From Pigoraptor chileana (lineage: Eukaryota > Opisthokonta > Filasterea), in the NCBI GenBank assembly GCA_943704495.1, contig CALSCR010003149.1, positions 2,573 to 39,554 on the forward strand: a stretch of DNA of 36,982 bases, given 5' to 3'. The notes below the pieces were generated by a model. That model ran no database searches. It had not been told where the DNA came from and worked only from the letters and a program-made list of their open reading frames with translations. The number at the start of each line of letters is the position of its first letter. The stretch's first letter is position 1. The position numbers and the translations under genes were made by a program. Below, one piece after another: positions 9,601 through 36,982 of the stretch.

Positions 9601-10651
9601 TGTGTGGGTACTTCAGCCGCCGCCGTCGCTCGAGCTCAACGTGCGGTGGACGCAGCTGAGTGCCTTCAGTGGTCTCATGGAGTACATGGCCGGCGGATTC
9701 GGGATTCGCAACAAGACGCGGATTCTGGATACCCCCGAGGGCGTCGCACTCTACCGCAGATACGCCAAGCTGCGCACGCAGCTGTTTCCCCACATTTATG
9801 CCGCCGCTCATGCTGCACGTGACGAGGGGCTTCCGATCATGCGCCACCATCTCCTCGACTTTCCGCACGACGCCGAGGCCGTCTCGGTGGGTGGGACGCA
9901 GTTTATGTTTGGCGAGGCGCTGCTTGTCGCTCCCGTTCTCGCACCCGGGGAGACAATGAGGGGTGTGTACCTGCCTGTCACATCCGGGGCCCAGTGGCAC
10001 GACGTCGGGTCGCGATTACAATACGACGAGAGCGATGGGCGCTTCCGCATTGCCCGCGCATCCGGGGCGGCAGCGTACGACGGCGGTCAGCACGTGACGG
10101 TCCCAGCGCCGCTCGAGACAACGCCGCTGTTTGCGTTGGGCGGATCGGTTGTGTTTCTCGTGGATCCGGCGGTGGACACAGTCAATGACGACATTGCCAC
10201 AAGCCCCCTCGTCACCACCCTCGCGGCGCGTGCTCACGTGATGCATGCGTGGGTGTGGCCGACTGCGTCCGGGGCAGCGCGCGGGGAGTCATACGACGGC
10301 GCAGTGCTGTCGGTGGGCCCCGTGCATGCAGGCATCACGGACGCCAACACAACACAGAGCGTGCTTCCCATTCGCCTCGAGAGTGACGACATCGTGGATG
10401 TGGAGCGCTCACTGGTGTTGCAGGTGTCTGTGGCGGCGGCCGATGGGGCGCGCGTCGCTGTCGACGGCGTGGCGATGGCTGCGTCGTGGGCGGACGTGGC
10501 TGCAGATGATGCTCCTGTGCCGTCGTGGTACGTGGACGCAGATGCAGGCACTATTTGGGCTCGTATCTCACGCCATAGCCCCTCTCTTGAGATTGTCTGC
10601 ACGCTCTCTTCCGAGCACGTGACGGAGGCCCCGTGTCTTGCTTTTGTGTGA
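6662..10651 (+). CDS. GH31 glycosidase with an inserted 4-TM block; one apparent frameshift
   Basis: Exons 6662-6995, 7125-8325, 8707-9068 and 9277-10651 give about 1090 residues if one base is missing near 7560. ATG 6662 begins a signal peptide ([20 protein letters not shown]). The N-terminal beta-sandwich follows ([21 protein letters not shown]). After HFDFASEG (about 7623) a block of about 150 residues is inserted, with hydrophobic helices near 7636-7698, 7846-7908, 7939-7985 and 7999-8062 and a CCCCC cluster at 7819-7833. GH31 then resumes at [16 protein letters not shown] and AKWLFGPW. The nucleophile is Asp in KYDYGEYTP (GAC 9061-9063, motif rebuilt across the intron) and the acid/base is Asp in WTGDSCSDW (GAT 9491-9493), followed by [15 protein letters not shown]. 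The GEY form and the FLPEMP region resemble YihQ-like and actinobacterial GH31 more than lysosomal GAA. The sulfoquinovosidase signature DWxGxR is not seen, so the substrate is unknown. It should act in the secretory lumen or at the cell surface. Confidence 0.88.
8326..8706 (+). other. GH31 intron 2 with GT-rich start and CA/CT-rich end
   Basis: The donor CAG|GTGGGC at 8326 and the acceptor CTCGCGCAG ending at 8706 are chosen because they join MMREVQ to FLPEMPF in phase 0, as GH31 relatives read. The frame happens to stay open across the intron, so a naive ORF call includes it. After the donor there is an imperfect TGTGTC repeat (about 8360-8410). Before the acceptor there are ATAC/CA and (CT)n runs (8570-8635). 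Confidence 0.75.
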
Positions 10652-11615
10652 AGAACCTTTTTGCTAATTTTTGGTTGTTGCTTGTTTGTATATAATCGCT
10701 TGAAAATGAATGTGCACTGCTGTAATTGCTGGCGTAGCTCACAATCGTGATTGCTGAGTGACAACAGTTAAATTTAAGGGGTTTTTTTTTTTGAGAAAAC
10801 AAAAGGAGTTGCCTACAATCACAATTTATTTTGGATTAACAGCCATTTTGCCCTGTGACTCTCGGCGATGGACTTCACCGTGTGAGTTTCGACGGTGTGC
10901 AGATTCGTCGTGGGCAGGCGCCGTGTGCACGTGATGGCTGGGCGTTGTGTTGGCCTCTGCATCTGGATGCGCGAGGTCCGTCTTGGATGCAGACAAGAAG
11001 TGGTGTGCTGAGATATGAAAAAATCATACAAAATTCGTCTCCATTAGCCCGTGTGTCCCATGACACCGCAAAGCACACACTGATACGCCATTTCAGTTGA
11101 AGCTGCGTCGCCACCGACAAAACATGGACACTTAAATGCGAGTATGCCTGCACTTACGGGTAAGATTTGTGGTATAAGGCGCACGCTTTGGATCCTCCAC
11201 TGCTTTGTGCGAGTGACAATGATCTTTGGAAGTCATGTTGTTTTCTTGTTTCTTTCTGTTTGCGTGTGTGCGAGTACTGTCTGTCTGTCTCTTCTTGTTT
11301 TATCCGCGTATATGGCAAGAGGACAAAGACTGGATGCTTCAGAGGGGTCCATGAAGGAGCTTTCTTTTCATTTGGTTCTTCCCGTGGTTATGAGTGATGA
11401 AGGCTGATCCACTGACTGTTTGAGCGTGTCATGAGTAGAGTGGCTGCATGCAACCTCGCACTTGGGCACGGATCGGTGCGAAGAAATTGATGACTGCTCA
11501 CGTGACTGAATTAAGCGCGTGTGATTGGCCACACGTCACCAGACTCAGGTAACCATTTTAGGTGTGACATTTATAGTGTAGTATAAAAAACGCAGTAAAC
11601 AAAATGGTAGACTCA
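10652..11615. other. convergent intergenic region, no gene seen
   Basis: This stretch lies between the 3' ends of GH31 (+) and WDR27 (-) and should hold both poly(A) regions. TATATAATCG near 10690 and T-rich sequence follow the GH31 stop. ORFs of 70-92 codons on both strands show no recognisable protein. Nothing else stands out. Confidence 0.5.
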
Positions 11616-16301
<4,686 letters not shown>

Positions 16302-16767
16302 CTTGCAGTGTGTGTGGTTTGCACACGATTCTTCCCGTCAGACTTTCAACCCACATGCGAATACATTGTTAATGTTGCATAAATGCAACTTTGCTTCGTG
16401 TTGGTTGCAATTGCATCGTCTACTTCCTGATGAATAATACAACCATAAAGTTCTGTCTCTGCCGATTGACGAAGTGGATTCAAATTCCAAGCAGACTTCT
16501 ATTTCTATATATGGAATATATGCATTCATCCATTGCTACATATGGGACCTTTTGGGTCTTCTTTGCACATGTGAGATTGCACGGAAAGCACATCGGCATC
16601 TCAACGCAAAAAAACTTCAAAAGCGCAAACGATAGCGTTTAGCATTGTCATTATATGCGGCATTTGATTGCATGTTTTGAAGTCTTTTGTGTTTTAAATC
16701 GCCTGAGGTGCCCATAATCCCAAGCCGATCCCTTCCATCCCTCACCCTCATCCATAAAAAATTCGGC
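16302..16767. promoter_or_regulatory. shared head-to-head promoter region
   Basis: These 466 bases separate the start codons of WDR27 (-) and the small membrane gene (+), so both promoters must lie here unless 5' UTR introns extend further. The DNA is clearly more AT-rich than its surroundings, with TATATATGGAATATATGC around 16506-16523. Which gene, if either, uses this as a TATA element cannot be told. No ORF here is convincing. Confidence 0.5.
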
Positions 16768-17290
16768 ATGTCCTTCCGACACTCGCGCGGATTTCAGCGC
16801 CTTTCCCTTGCTGCCCTGTGGATCGCCACCGCAACAACTGCTGCAAATGTCGGCTACGTATACTGGGGCCTCTCAAACAAAAAGTTCGGGACTCGTGGGT
16901 TGAATTTCCGCTCTCTGATGTTTTTGGGTCGTTGCGTGAGTGTGCATGTGTTTTCAGAAGTTGTGTGCTCGGATAGTTGCATTCATTTTCGTCGAGTTTT
17001 GCGGTTCTGTTTGTAATGATTCGTTGGGAAGTGCTCGATCAGACATGTCCGTCATTCTGTCTGATTTGTATCATGTTTGTCGGTGGCACCGATCTTTGTC
17101 TTGCTGGATTTCGATTGCAGGCGAAGAGCGCTTTGAGAAGTTTGAAGACTCTGTGAGCGACTTCTTCACGTCTATGAAGGAGTTTAGCGAAAAGTACTTC
17201 CCTGTGCAAACGGCAGCAGCATCTGCGGATGGTGCGCGCCGTCCAACAAAGTCCAATGATGCGGTGGCGGCAGATGAAAAGAGCGCGTGA
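16768..17290 (+). CDS. small single-span membrane protein, unknown
   Basis: I do not recognise this protein. ATG 16768 opens a basic start (MSFRHSRGFQRLS) followed by one hydrophobic helix (LAALWIATATTAANVGYVYW), then YWGLSNKKFG. A second exon, 17121-17290, encodes an acidic, aromatic helix (EERFEKFEDSVSDFFTSMKE) and a Lys/Ala-rich tail. The acceptor TTTCGATTGCAG (ending 17120) is good. To keep exon two in frame the donor must leave one extra base: ACTC|GTGGGT at 16895 does this and gives 98 residues, whereas the stronger-looking GTGAGT at 16936 would shift the frame to an early stop. The basic N-terminus plus one span would suit a small mitochondrial or ER tail-out protein, but that is only a guess from composition. 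It shares its upstream region with WDR27. Confidence 0.6.
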
Positions 17291-18042
17291 ATGCATATGG
17301 ATATGTACGGAACCGACGGTGTTGCAACATACGCCGAATTCCGCCAGTGTGGCATCGCCCTATGATGTGGCGAGATTAGACGAACTGTCTGAGGTAAGCG
17401 TGTGAATTAACAAGAGAAATGGGGGGACATGCACGTGTCTCGTGTGATCATATTGCCCGGTTTTTGTGCTGCAAATCGTGCCGTCACAGTTGATAGAATG
17501 GCACTACTGAGGGAATTGAAGGGCGTGTCGGGGCATATTGTTCTCACTGCTCTTCTCTCTTTCCCGCTTTTCTTGTGGAGTTCATGGTCATTGAATAAGG
17601 CACTGACTTGATATCCATCTTATCTGTCTTGTTCCTTTCCCTCTGTAGCATACCCACACAGCACACGCACACCAGGGTGTTTTAAAAAAAAAGGACAATG
17701 CCCATGCCCTCTGTTACACACATGAAGTGCTCATGGCGCGATCGCTCGGCTGGCACATGTGTCCACTGAACCCCTCGATACCTTTTGTGTGGGAATCATT
17801 AAACTGAGGACTCGTGCTGGGGCTGCTGCGATCTTTCATACTTAAAAGGTGTTGCCGTATATATTGTGTGATCACGCAAGAGACAAACGCGCGTTTGGAA
17901 GAAATTGGATACTGTAACAACGAAAGCAGTATGCTCTTGTGCATGAGAGTGTGAGTGAGCGCATGTGCGGACTGGAGGGACAACTCACGTGAGTGCCCCT
18001 GCGCAATAGATGTGTCTGTCTGTGCGTGCGTGCAACCATCTC
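17291..18042. other. convergent intergenic region, no gene seen
   Basis: This lies between the 3' ends of the small membrane gene (+) and the BEACH gene (-). ORFs of 60 and 89 codons carry no recognisable motif. There is a short A run at 17682-17692 and some CA-rich sequence. Both 3' UTRs should be here. Confidence 0.5.
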
Positions 18043-30734
<12,692 letters not shown>

Positions 30735-30859
30735 ATGTATGTTATATATATATATATATATATATGTGCGTGAGTGTGTGCGTGCGTGCGTGTGTGTGTG
30801 TGTGTGTGTGTCGTGTGTGTGCCTGTGGTGACACCATTTCTATCCAACGTTCCCATCAG

Positions 30860-33178
30860 GTACGTATTTTCCGCCTGATTACCGAGAATACGGTGGAGGA
30901 GCGCATCATTGAACGTGCGGAGATGAAGCTGCACCTGGACGCAATGGTCATTCAGCAGGGACGCCTCGCCGAAAACCAAAAGTCTGTCGACAAGGACGAG
31001 GTGCTCTCGATGATCCGCTTTGGCGCCGACCGCATCTTCTCTGCGAAGGAGGGTACCATCACCGACGCCGACATTGATGGCATTCTTGCGCACGGACAGA
31101 AGCGCACCGAGGAGTTTGCAACCAAGCTGAAGACGGCGGGCGAGTCGAAGCTGCGCGGATTTTCCCTCGACACGGAGAGCTCTGTGTACGATTTTGAGGG
31201 GCAGGACTGGCGGCAGAAGCAGAGCAAGGCCCTGCTCACCCACTGGATTGAGCCGCCGAAGCGAGAGCGCAAGCAGACATACTCTGTCGACGCTTACTTT
31301 CGCGATGCCCTGCGCATGTCGGAGCCCAGCAAGCCAAAGGTGCGTGTGGGTGGTGTGTGTGTATGTACGGGTATGTGTTTTGTGTTGTGTGCATTGTATG
31401 TACGTGTATTGTATTATATTGCATGTGTACTTGTATGTGATCGCACATGCAGTGAATGTGCCATTCTCACTGCTTTGCAATTTAATTATTCCCTTCCAAA
31501 CCCCTTCTATCGTCACACATCCCCACTTTGATGCTCGACAGGCACCGCGCCCGCCGAAGCAGCCGACCATAAACGACTTTCAGTTCTTCCCGCCCCGTCT
31601 CATGGAACTGCTGCAGCAGGAAATTTACGCATATCGGAAGCAGATCAACTACAAGGTATAATGGTGGCGGGTTAAATGTGTGTGTGTGTGTGTGTGTGTG
31701 CGAAAAGTATTTGCGTTTGTTTGAGATAGCCATACTGTGCAGCATCCATCCACCATTCCTTCACTAAACACCCCCTCAAAACACACGCGCGCACACATAC
31801 GCACATCCGCCGCCACAGCCACCCAAGCCGTCACGTGAGGACATGGCCAGCAACCCGGATGCAGAGGGCGAGTGGCGCGCTGAGGTTGAGAAGATTGAGC
31901 AGTCAGAGCCGCTGACGGAGGAAGAGACGGCTGAGAAAGAGTCGCTGTTGAAGGACGGATTCACAGACTGGAGCCGCGCCGACTTCAAGGCGTACTGCCG
32001 CGCGTGCGAGCGATTCGGCCGCTCGGACTTTGCGTCGATTGCACGGGAGGTTGAGGGCAAGACGGCCAAGGAGGTGAAGGACTTCCACACTGTGTTTTGG
32101 AAGCGCGGAGCTGAGCTTTCCGAGTGGGGACGCATTTTGAAGAACATTGAGGCTGGCGAGCAGAAGATACGCCGCAAGGAGGAGATCCAGAAGGTGCTGA
32201 GGAGCAAGATGGGCCTGTATAAGAACCCTGCGCACCAGCTGCGCGTCGTGTACAGCACGAACAAGGGCAAGAACTACACGGAGGAGGAGGACCGCTTCCT
32301 GGTGCGTGTGTGTGTATGCGTGCATGTTTTGTGTGTGTGCATGTTTTATGCATGTGTGTCTGTATGTGCGTGTGTGTCTATTCGCGTGTGCATGTGTCAT
32401 GTGTGCAATGCCAGTGGCGCATGTCTGAGGATGAGGCATGTGGTCTGCAGCATGGAAGATAAAAAAAGAGTTACGTGGTTAGTTTTCGCTTGATCTCTGC
32501 CGCACCCTGACCCTGTGGTCATCACGTGACTCGCAGGTGTGCATGCTCCACCGCCTCGGCTACGGCAGCGAGACGGCGTATGAGGACCTGCGCAGGGCCA
32601 TCCGCGAGGCGCCTCAGTTCCGTTTTGACTGGTTCCTCAAATCACGCACCGCCGCGGTGGGTGTCCTATCTGCGTGCATGATGCTGCTCACTGCTCATGT
32701 TTGTGTAAATGTTGTCTCGTGTGTGCTGATGTGCCCTTTGTATGTCTACTGTTTGTATGTCAATGCGTCATGTCCATTGGGCACGTGAGCCGGCCGGTCT
32801 CCTTATGCTCACTCTTTACTCGTGGTTTAATGCTTTGATTTACTCTTTTTTGTTCTCCTTTCGTGGTGCAGGAGTTGCAGCGTCGCTGCACAACACTGAT
32901 CACTTTGATTGAGAAGGAAATGGGTCTTGATAATGATGATGATGACGACCGCAAGCGAAAGAGTGATGTGAGTGACGCTACTACGCACACTTGTGTGTTA
33001 TGCTTGTACTGGTTGTCATATATATATGTATATGCGTGCCTGTTTGTATATGCGTGCGTATGTGTGGTGTCGTCTGCGCCTCGCTCACCCATTCAAACGA
33101 ATTGGTTGCATTCCATCGCAGGGCAAACGCAAGAGCGAGGATGCGATGGGACCCGCCAAGAAGAAGCTCAAGAAGTGA
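30860..33178 (+). CDS. ISWI chromatin remodeler, C-terminal part only
   Basis: Six exons, 30860-31339, 31542-31655, 31819-32301, 32537-32656, 32872-32967 and 33122-33178, encode the last 449 residues of an ISWI ATPase (SMARCA5/SNF2H-like). All five internal introns are phase 0. It opens in the end of the helicase C lobe ([24 protein letters not shown]-type sequence), then carries YDFEGQDW, the WIEPPKRER junction, HAND ([13 protein letters not shown]), SANT ([32 protein letters not shown]), SLIDE ([25 protein letters not shown]) and a basic tail. ISWI slides and spaces nucleosomes; HAND-SANT-SLIDE contacts linker DNA. The AutoN region and the ATPase motifs, about 600 residues, are absent from the contig. 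Just 261 bases separate its first exon from the oppositely directed BEACH gene, so the loss is most likely an assembly fault and not a truncated gene. Confidence 0.94.
31656..31818 (+). other. ISWI intron with GT run at 5' end and CA-rich 3' end
   Basis: The intron begins AAG|GTATAA and ends GCCGCCACAG. It holds a (GT)n run near its start (31677-31700) and a CA-rich stretch (about 31780-31805) before the acceptor. The two could pair in the RNA and bring the splice sites together, as has been proposed for complementary repeats in fish introns. Pairing is inference. Confidence 0.7.
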
Positions 33179-33633
33179 GCGGAATTGTGCGACCGGCGCG
33201 TGGGGAGCACATACACACACACCAAAATAGCACACACCAAAATAACACTTGTTAATGTGGTTAACACAAATACAAACTGACGCAAAATGCAAAACTGCTG
33301 ATGAGTCGGAAATAGCGACTTTGTGTGCGGTGATGCCTGTGATATGTTGCATTGCTGAAGGTCAAGGATGGTACATTAGCCTGCCCACGCTGTTGCCACA
33401 TGCCACTGAGCATGCATAGTTTCTTGGTATTGATTAAAACGCATAGAGACAAATGCATTTGTTGTTGTGTGGCTGGTACACGTCAGTAACATATGCTGTC
33501 AGGCACCTGACACATGTAATGGCATATTGAGTGCACTCTTTGACGCATATGCACCGTCGCATACGTTTGCATTGTGGTATATTGCTTCAGTTCGGGACGA
33601 AGAAACAGGCAAAACCACGTGACACAAACACCC
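33179..33633. other. convergent intergenic region, no gene seen
   Basis: This 455-bp stretch separates the stop codons of ISWI (+) and BBS7 (-). It should contain both 3' UTRs. There is a tandem pair CACACCAAAATA (about 33218-33245). No ORF in it has recognisable content. Confidence 0.5.
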
Positions 33634-36600
33634 TCACAATCGCTCGGCGAAAAAGGCGGCGAGTGACTCACGTGAATAGTGTTCAAGGCACTCGAGCAGC
33701 TGCGGCGCACGTGACCGCATGTTCTGTCCTTTAACTTTGAATTTGTCGAGGTAGAGATCAGTTACAACGCCTGCGCAACGCACGTGCAATTCCACACGGA
33801 AAGGGTCGGTTAATGCAAGCGCTCTACACACACACACACGCACTAGAGACACAGACACAGACACAAGGGCCACACAACACCCAAACACATACAAACCGCA
33901 CATACCCCACACCCCCACTTCACACACGCACAAGAATATAAATCTTTGTTTTTTATGTGTATATGTATACCGACACACAGACAGATATAAACAGGGACAC
34001 AGGCACAGACATACGCAGGGACGCTGAAAGTGATATCTACTGGAAAAAATCTACTCACCGAAAAGCCTTTCTTTCAGTTTTGGTCGCGCATTAAACTCTG
34101 CGAGGATAGACGCCGAATTGGCCAGGACTTCCGAGTGCTCGGCAGAAAGCGTGTCGCCGCCGTGTGCATGCTCCTTGAGCTCCTGCAGCAGCGAAACAGA
34201 GTGAGCCGGTGTGTGCGATCAGCTCACATGGCCACCACACATGCCATTGAATGGCTCAGATGCCCAAAGACCACACACGTCGACTAAGTGAGATGAGGCT
34301 TGCATATCTAAAATGCATGCAAGCATACGCGCATGTGTGTGCGTGTGTATGTGCGAGTGTGCGAGTGTGTGTGTTCGCGTGTGCATGCTGATGTATGTGC
34401 GAGTGTGCGTGTTCGCGTGCGCATATTGTGCATGTATGCATGTTCCACGTGTATGCAATCATGTGGGTGCATGATTGCGTACGGGCTGATCAGTCTCAGC
34501 CTCAGGAGGCGCAGACCGCATAGTGAATACACTGTCAGCCGATTGCATTCAGATCACGTGCCTTGAGTGCGGACATCAGACGGACTTTGCGCGCAAGCTG
34601 TGTCTGGTGCTCCAACTGGGGATGAAGAAGGCCGAGCACGTGCGGCACTGTCTCCTCCTTGAAATCTGCGGTGGTGTGGTCGGTCGTTTGTTGTGTTTGG
34701 CTTGTTGTCAGTTTAATTGGTATCTTGGCAACAGCACACAAACGACAAGTGCAATAACATTGCAAGTAACACAAAAGTAACAATGCGATTGATCAAGCAT
34801 GGACGGCATGAAAGAAAATGTGTATGACATGCATACACTGTGGAGCCTATCCCACGTAGACAGGGCACACAGAAGCACACGCATCAACAGCGTACCGACG
34901 CGGATGTTGTTTCAAGAGTGACTCTCTACAAACAGCACACGCACCCACAAATAGGACGGGCAAACATGAGCATGGCAAACTCCATGCACATCACGGGAAA
35001 CACATCGGCTAACGAACGAACAAAGAGGTAGGATTCAGATCAGTGTCGGAGGCGTTGTGCCCATGCGACTCCACATAGAGCGAACAAAGACAAACGCCGA
35101 CGGCGACGCACTCACCAAAATTGATCGTCAGTTTGATCTTGCGAGAGGTCGCCTCTTTCGTGAGACAATCTTTGAGTATACTGATGGTGGATATGCTGTC
35201 CGATCGGAAAATTCCCTCGTTTTTCCTGAATTGTAAATTGTTGCAGCAAAGGAGGAGTAGCAGAAAGACAGCACAGGCGGGATATTAGTCACACACACAC
35301 ACACACACATACACACACACACACACACATACACACACACACACCCACATACACACACACACACCCACATACACACACATACACATACACACACACACCC
35401 ACATATACACACATACACATACACACACACAAACCCACGTACACGTACACATACACATACACACGCACACACACATACACACCCACCCACACACACACCT
35501 GTATGAGCAGATAAGCCGCGTGTTCGCAAGTGACGAGCGGAATTCGAGCTCAACGGATTCCTCCAGCGGCGTTCTGTTTCCATGGATACGCACAGAAGAC
35601 GAGACGCGTTATCACCAGCAATCACCGTGGTGAGCAGTGCAATACGACAGCACTCCACCCCAATGTCCATAGAAGGGCAGCAACAGCCACATACATTCAC
35701 ATATATATCAGGAGACCATGCTCCCATCCACTGCCGCACGCAACACACGTTCATCTCAATCTCGGCACAACAACGCCACATGCAGGCGGGCACACACCTC
35801 TCCGGGATGTCAGGGACGCACAGTGCGACCCACGAGTGGATTTCCGACAGGCTGAAAGTTCCACTCAGCTTGAGAGTGTTCATCGGAACATCATCTTTCC
35901 GATCGGAATCGTCTTCGCCATGGTGACCGGGGGTGACTCCACCCACCCATTTGCAGTGCAGCGAGAGTGCGCGGATAGCATATTCGCGTACTTCACACGT
36001 CTTGGACGCGCGGGTGACGACATACACACGCAACGTCCCGTGCTGCCCCTCCATGCTCCGCAGCCGAACTTCCAGCCGCCGCACGCCCTCGTTGCATCGG
36101 AATGTCGCCAGCAGGGAGCTCCCCGAATCAGCTTCCGGCTGTGTGCGCGCAAGCACGGCATGCTGCACAAAAGAGTCCACAACATCGAGCGCGCAGTCGC
36201 ATTGAATCATCACAAAGTCGATTGTCTCGACCATTTCCAGGAGCAGCGAGTGCGTTCCGTCCGCCGCGACGAGCATGAAGCGGTCGCGGAGCGGTGTCTC
36301 CGCAGCCACGGACCCTGCGCCGACACTGGTCCGCTTGGACAGTTTGAGCCGTTCTTTTGCAATCTGCTTTTTCAGTTCCTCGATTTCATCCCGAAGCCCC
36401 TTGACACTCTTCTCGGCGCCTCTTTTAGCGCGGTCCGCCACAGCCATCAACACGGTTGCATCCGCTGTCATGTCGGGCATGTTGGGCGCTGGAAGTGGAG
36501 CGCTCTCACGTGGCTCCATAGTGAATCCACACACGCGACCAGAGAATGTGGCAACAACAACTTCGTCGTGAGATGGAGAGGCGACGCGGCCACCCGCAAT

Positions 36601-36775
36601 GGAGGTGATGCTCTCGGGGAGTGTGCGGCGGAAGAGCAGGATGGGTGCGTCGGTGGGTCCGTTATAAAAGCCCCACACCTCCACCGAGCCGTCCTCGCGC
36701 CCGGCAAGGATCTCGTGCTCGCCATCGCCGTTGATGTCGTATGCAGCAAGGCACGTGATGCCCACAGCAGCGCGG
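33634..36775 (-). CDS. BBS7: BBSome subunit BBS7, 5' incomplete
   Basis: Exons on the minus strand are 35798-36775, 35499-35573, 35116-35225, 34562-34665, 34059-34182 and 33634-33770, giving 508 residues of an expected roughly 715. BBS7 is a core subunit of the BBSome, the coat-like complex that moves membrane cargo in and out of cilia. Visible in order: the end of the beta-propeller ([20 protein letters not shown]), a coiled coil ([18 protein letters not shown]), the GAE/platform region ([38 protein letters not shown]), [20 protein letters not shown], and the C-terminal helices [20 protein letters not shown] ending AAFFAERL. These align end to end with human BBS7 ([37 protein letters not shown]). 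All phases close; one intron is GC-AG. The first about 200 residues are lost where the contig ends in a GT repeat. Confidence 0.95.
34183..34561 (-). other. GC-AG intron in BBS7
   Basis: In sense direction the exon ends CTCAAG and the intron begins GCACGT (34561 down). The acceptor is CGCTGCTGCAG (ending 34183). Joining gives [13 protein letters not shown], which matches human DALKELQIHEG without a gap and in phase 0. The nearest GT donors either shift the frame or delete the conserved [16 protein letters not shown] fits the strong context typical of GC donors. The intron also holds GT-rich plus-strand DNA (34330-34430). Confidence 0.82.
35289..35497 (-). repeat. long imperfect CA repeat in a BBS7 intron
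   Basis: CA-rich dinucleotide DNA with CATA, CCCA and CGTA interruptions fills most of the intron 35226-35498. On the gene's strand it is GT-rich and starts immediately at the donor (ACAG|GTGTGTGTG). It produces a long spurious Val/Cys reading frame. Confidence 0.93.
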
Positions 36776-36904
36776 CTGTGCGTACGCGCGCGTGTACATG
36801 GGTGGATGGGTACGAGAAATGATGTTCAGGGTGGCGCACATACATGCAAGTGCCAGTGTGCGTACAACTGCATGCGCATTTGATTTGTGATAGACGAGGG
36901 AGTA

Positions 36905-36982
<78 letters not shown>
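36776..36982. repeat. partial BBS7 intron ending in (GT)37 at the contig edge
   Basis: Upstream of the BBS7 exon acceptor (GTACGCACAG at 36776) there are 207 bases of intron. From 36909 to the last base it is an uninterrupted GT run of 74 bases. The assembly evidently stopped because reads could not cross the repeat. Confidence 0.92.

Noticed and set aside
30860-33178. ISWI as a true short isoform or pseudogene
   Set aside because: The visible exons are intact with perfect phases and conserved motifs, and the missing part falls exactly at a GT repeat, so an assembly fault is the simpler reading.

Overview
The window looks like one whole contig from a nuclear eukaryotic genome. It starts inside a 15-base sequencing-adapter remnant and ends inside a (GT)n run. 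Genes are close together and mostly split by short introns (about 100-450 bp) with GTGNGT-type donors. A BBSome subunit (BBS7) and WDR27 point to a ciliated organism. A classic Q50 homeodomain, ISWI, prefoldin 4, a giant BEACH protein and an AT-AC intron fit a flagellated protist or zoosporic opisthokont that keeps a minor spliceosome. I cannot name the species.

Layout, left to right. 423-1208 (-): most of a prefoldin subunit 4 gene, cut at its 3' end. 1335-3357: no gene recognised. 3532-4804 (+): two-exon homeobox gene. 4805-6661: repeat-like intergenic DNA. 6662-10651 (+): secreted or lumenal GH31 glycosidase in four exons, with a four-helix membrane block inserted in it and one apparent missing base. 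11616-16301 (-): nine-exon WDR27. 16768-17290 (+): small single-span membrane protein, head-to-head with WDR27. 18043-30598 (-): giant BEACH/WD40 protein of the WDFY3/LvsA kind, with a 12-kb intronless exon, an RGS domain, a ConA-like domain, PH-BEACH, BEACH and WD40. 30860-33178 (+): last six exons of ISWI (HAND-SANT-SLIDE). 33634-36775 (-): last six exons of BBS7.

The two genes beside the long (GT)66 run at 30601-30732 both lack their 5' parts and both would need the same 261 bases for them. ISWI lacks its whole ATPase. The contig is therefore probably collapsed or mis-joined at that microsatellite. BBS7 is likewise cut by a (GT)37 run at the right end.

The genes do not form a pathway. Two of them (BBS7, probably WDR27) relate to cilia or vesicle trafficking, the BEACH protein to membrane or autophagy scaffolding, ISWI and the homeobox gene to nuclear control, prefoldin 4 to actin/tubulin folding, and GH31 to glycan cleavage on the exoplasmic side. 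The most unusual items are the membrane block inside GH31, the RGS domain inside the BEACH protein, and the AT-AC intron in prefoldin 4. I saw no virus-like element, CRISPR array, tRNA or rRNA.
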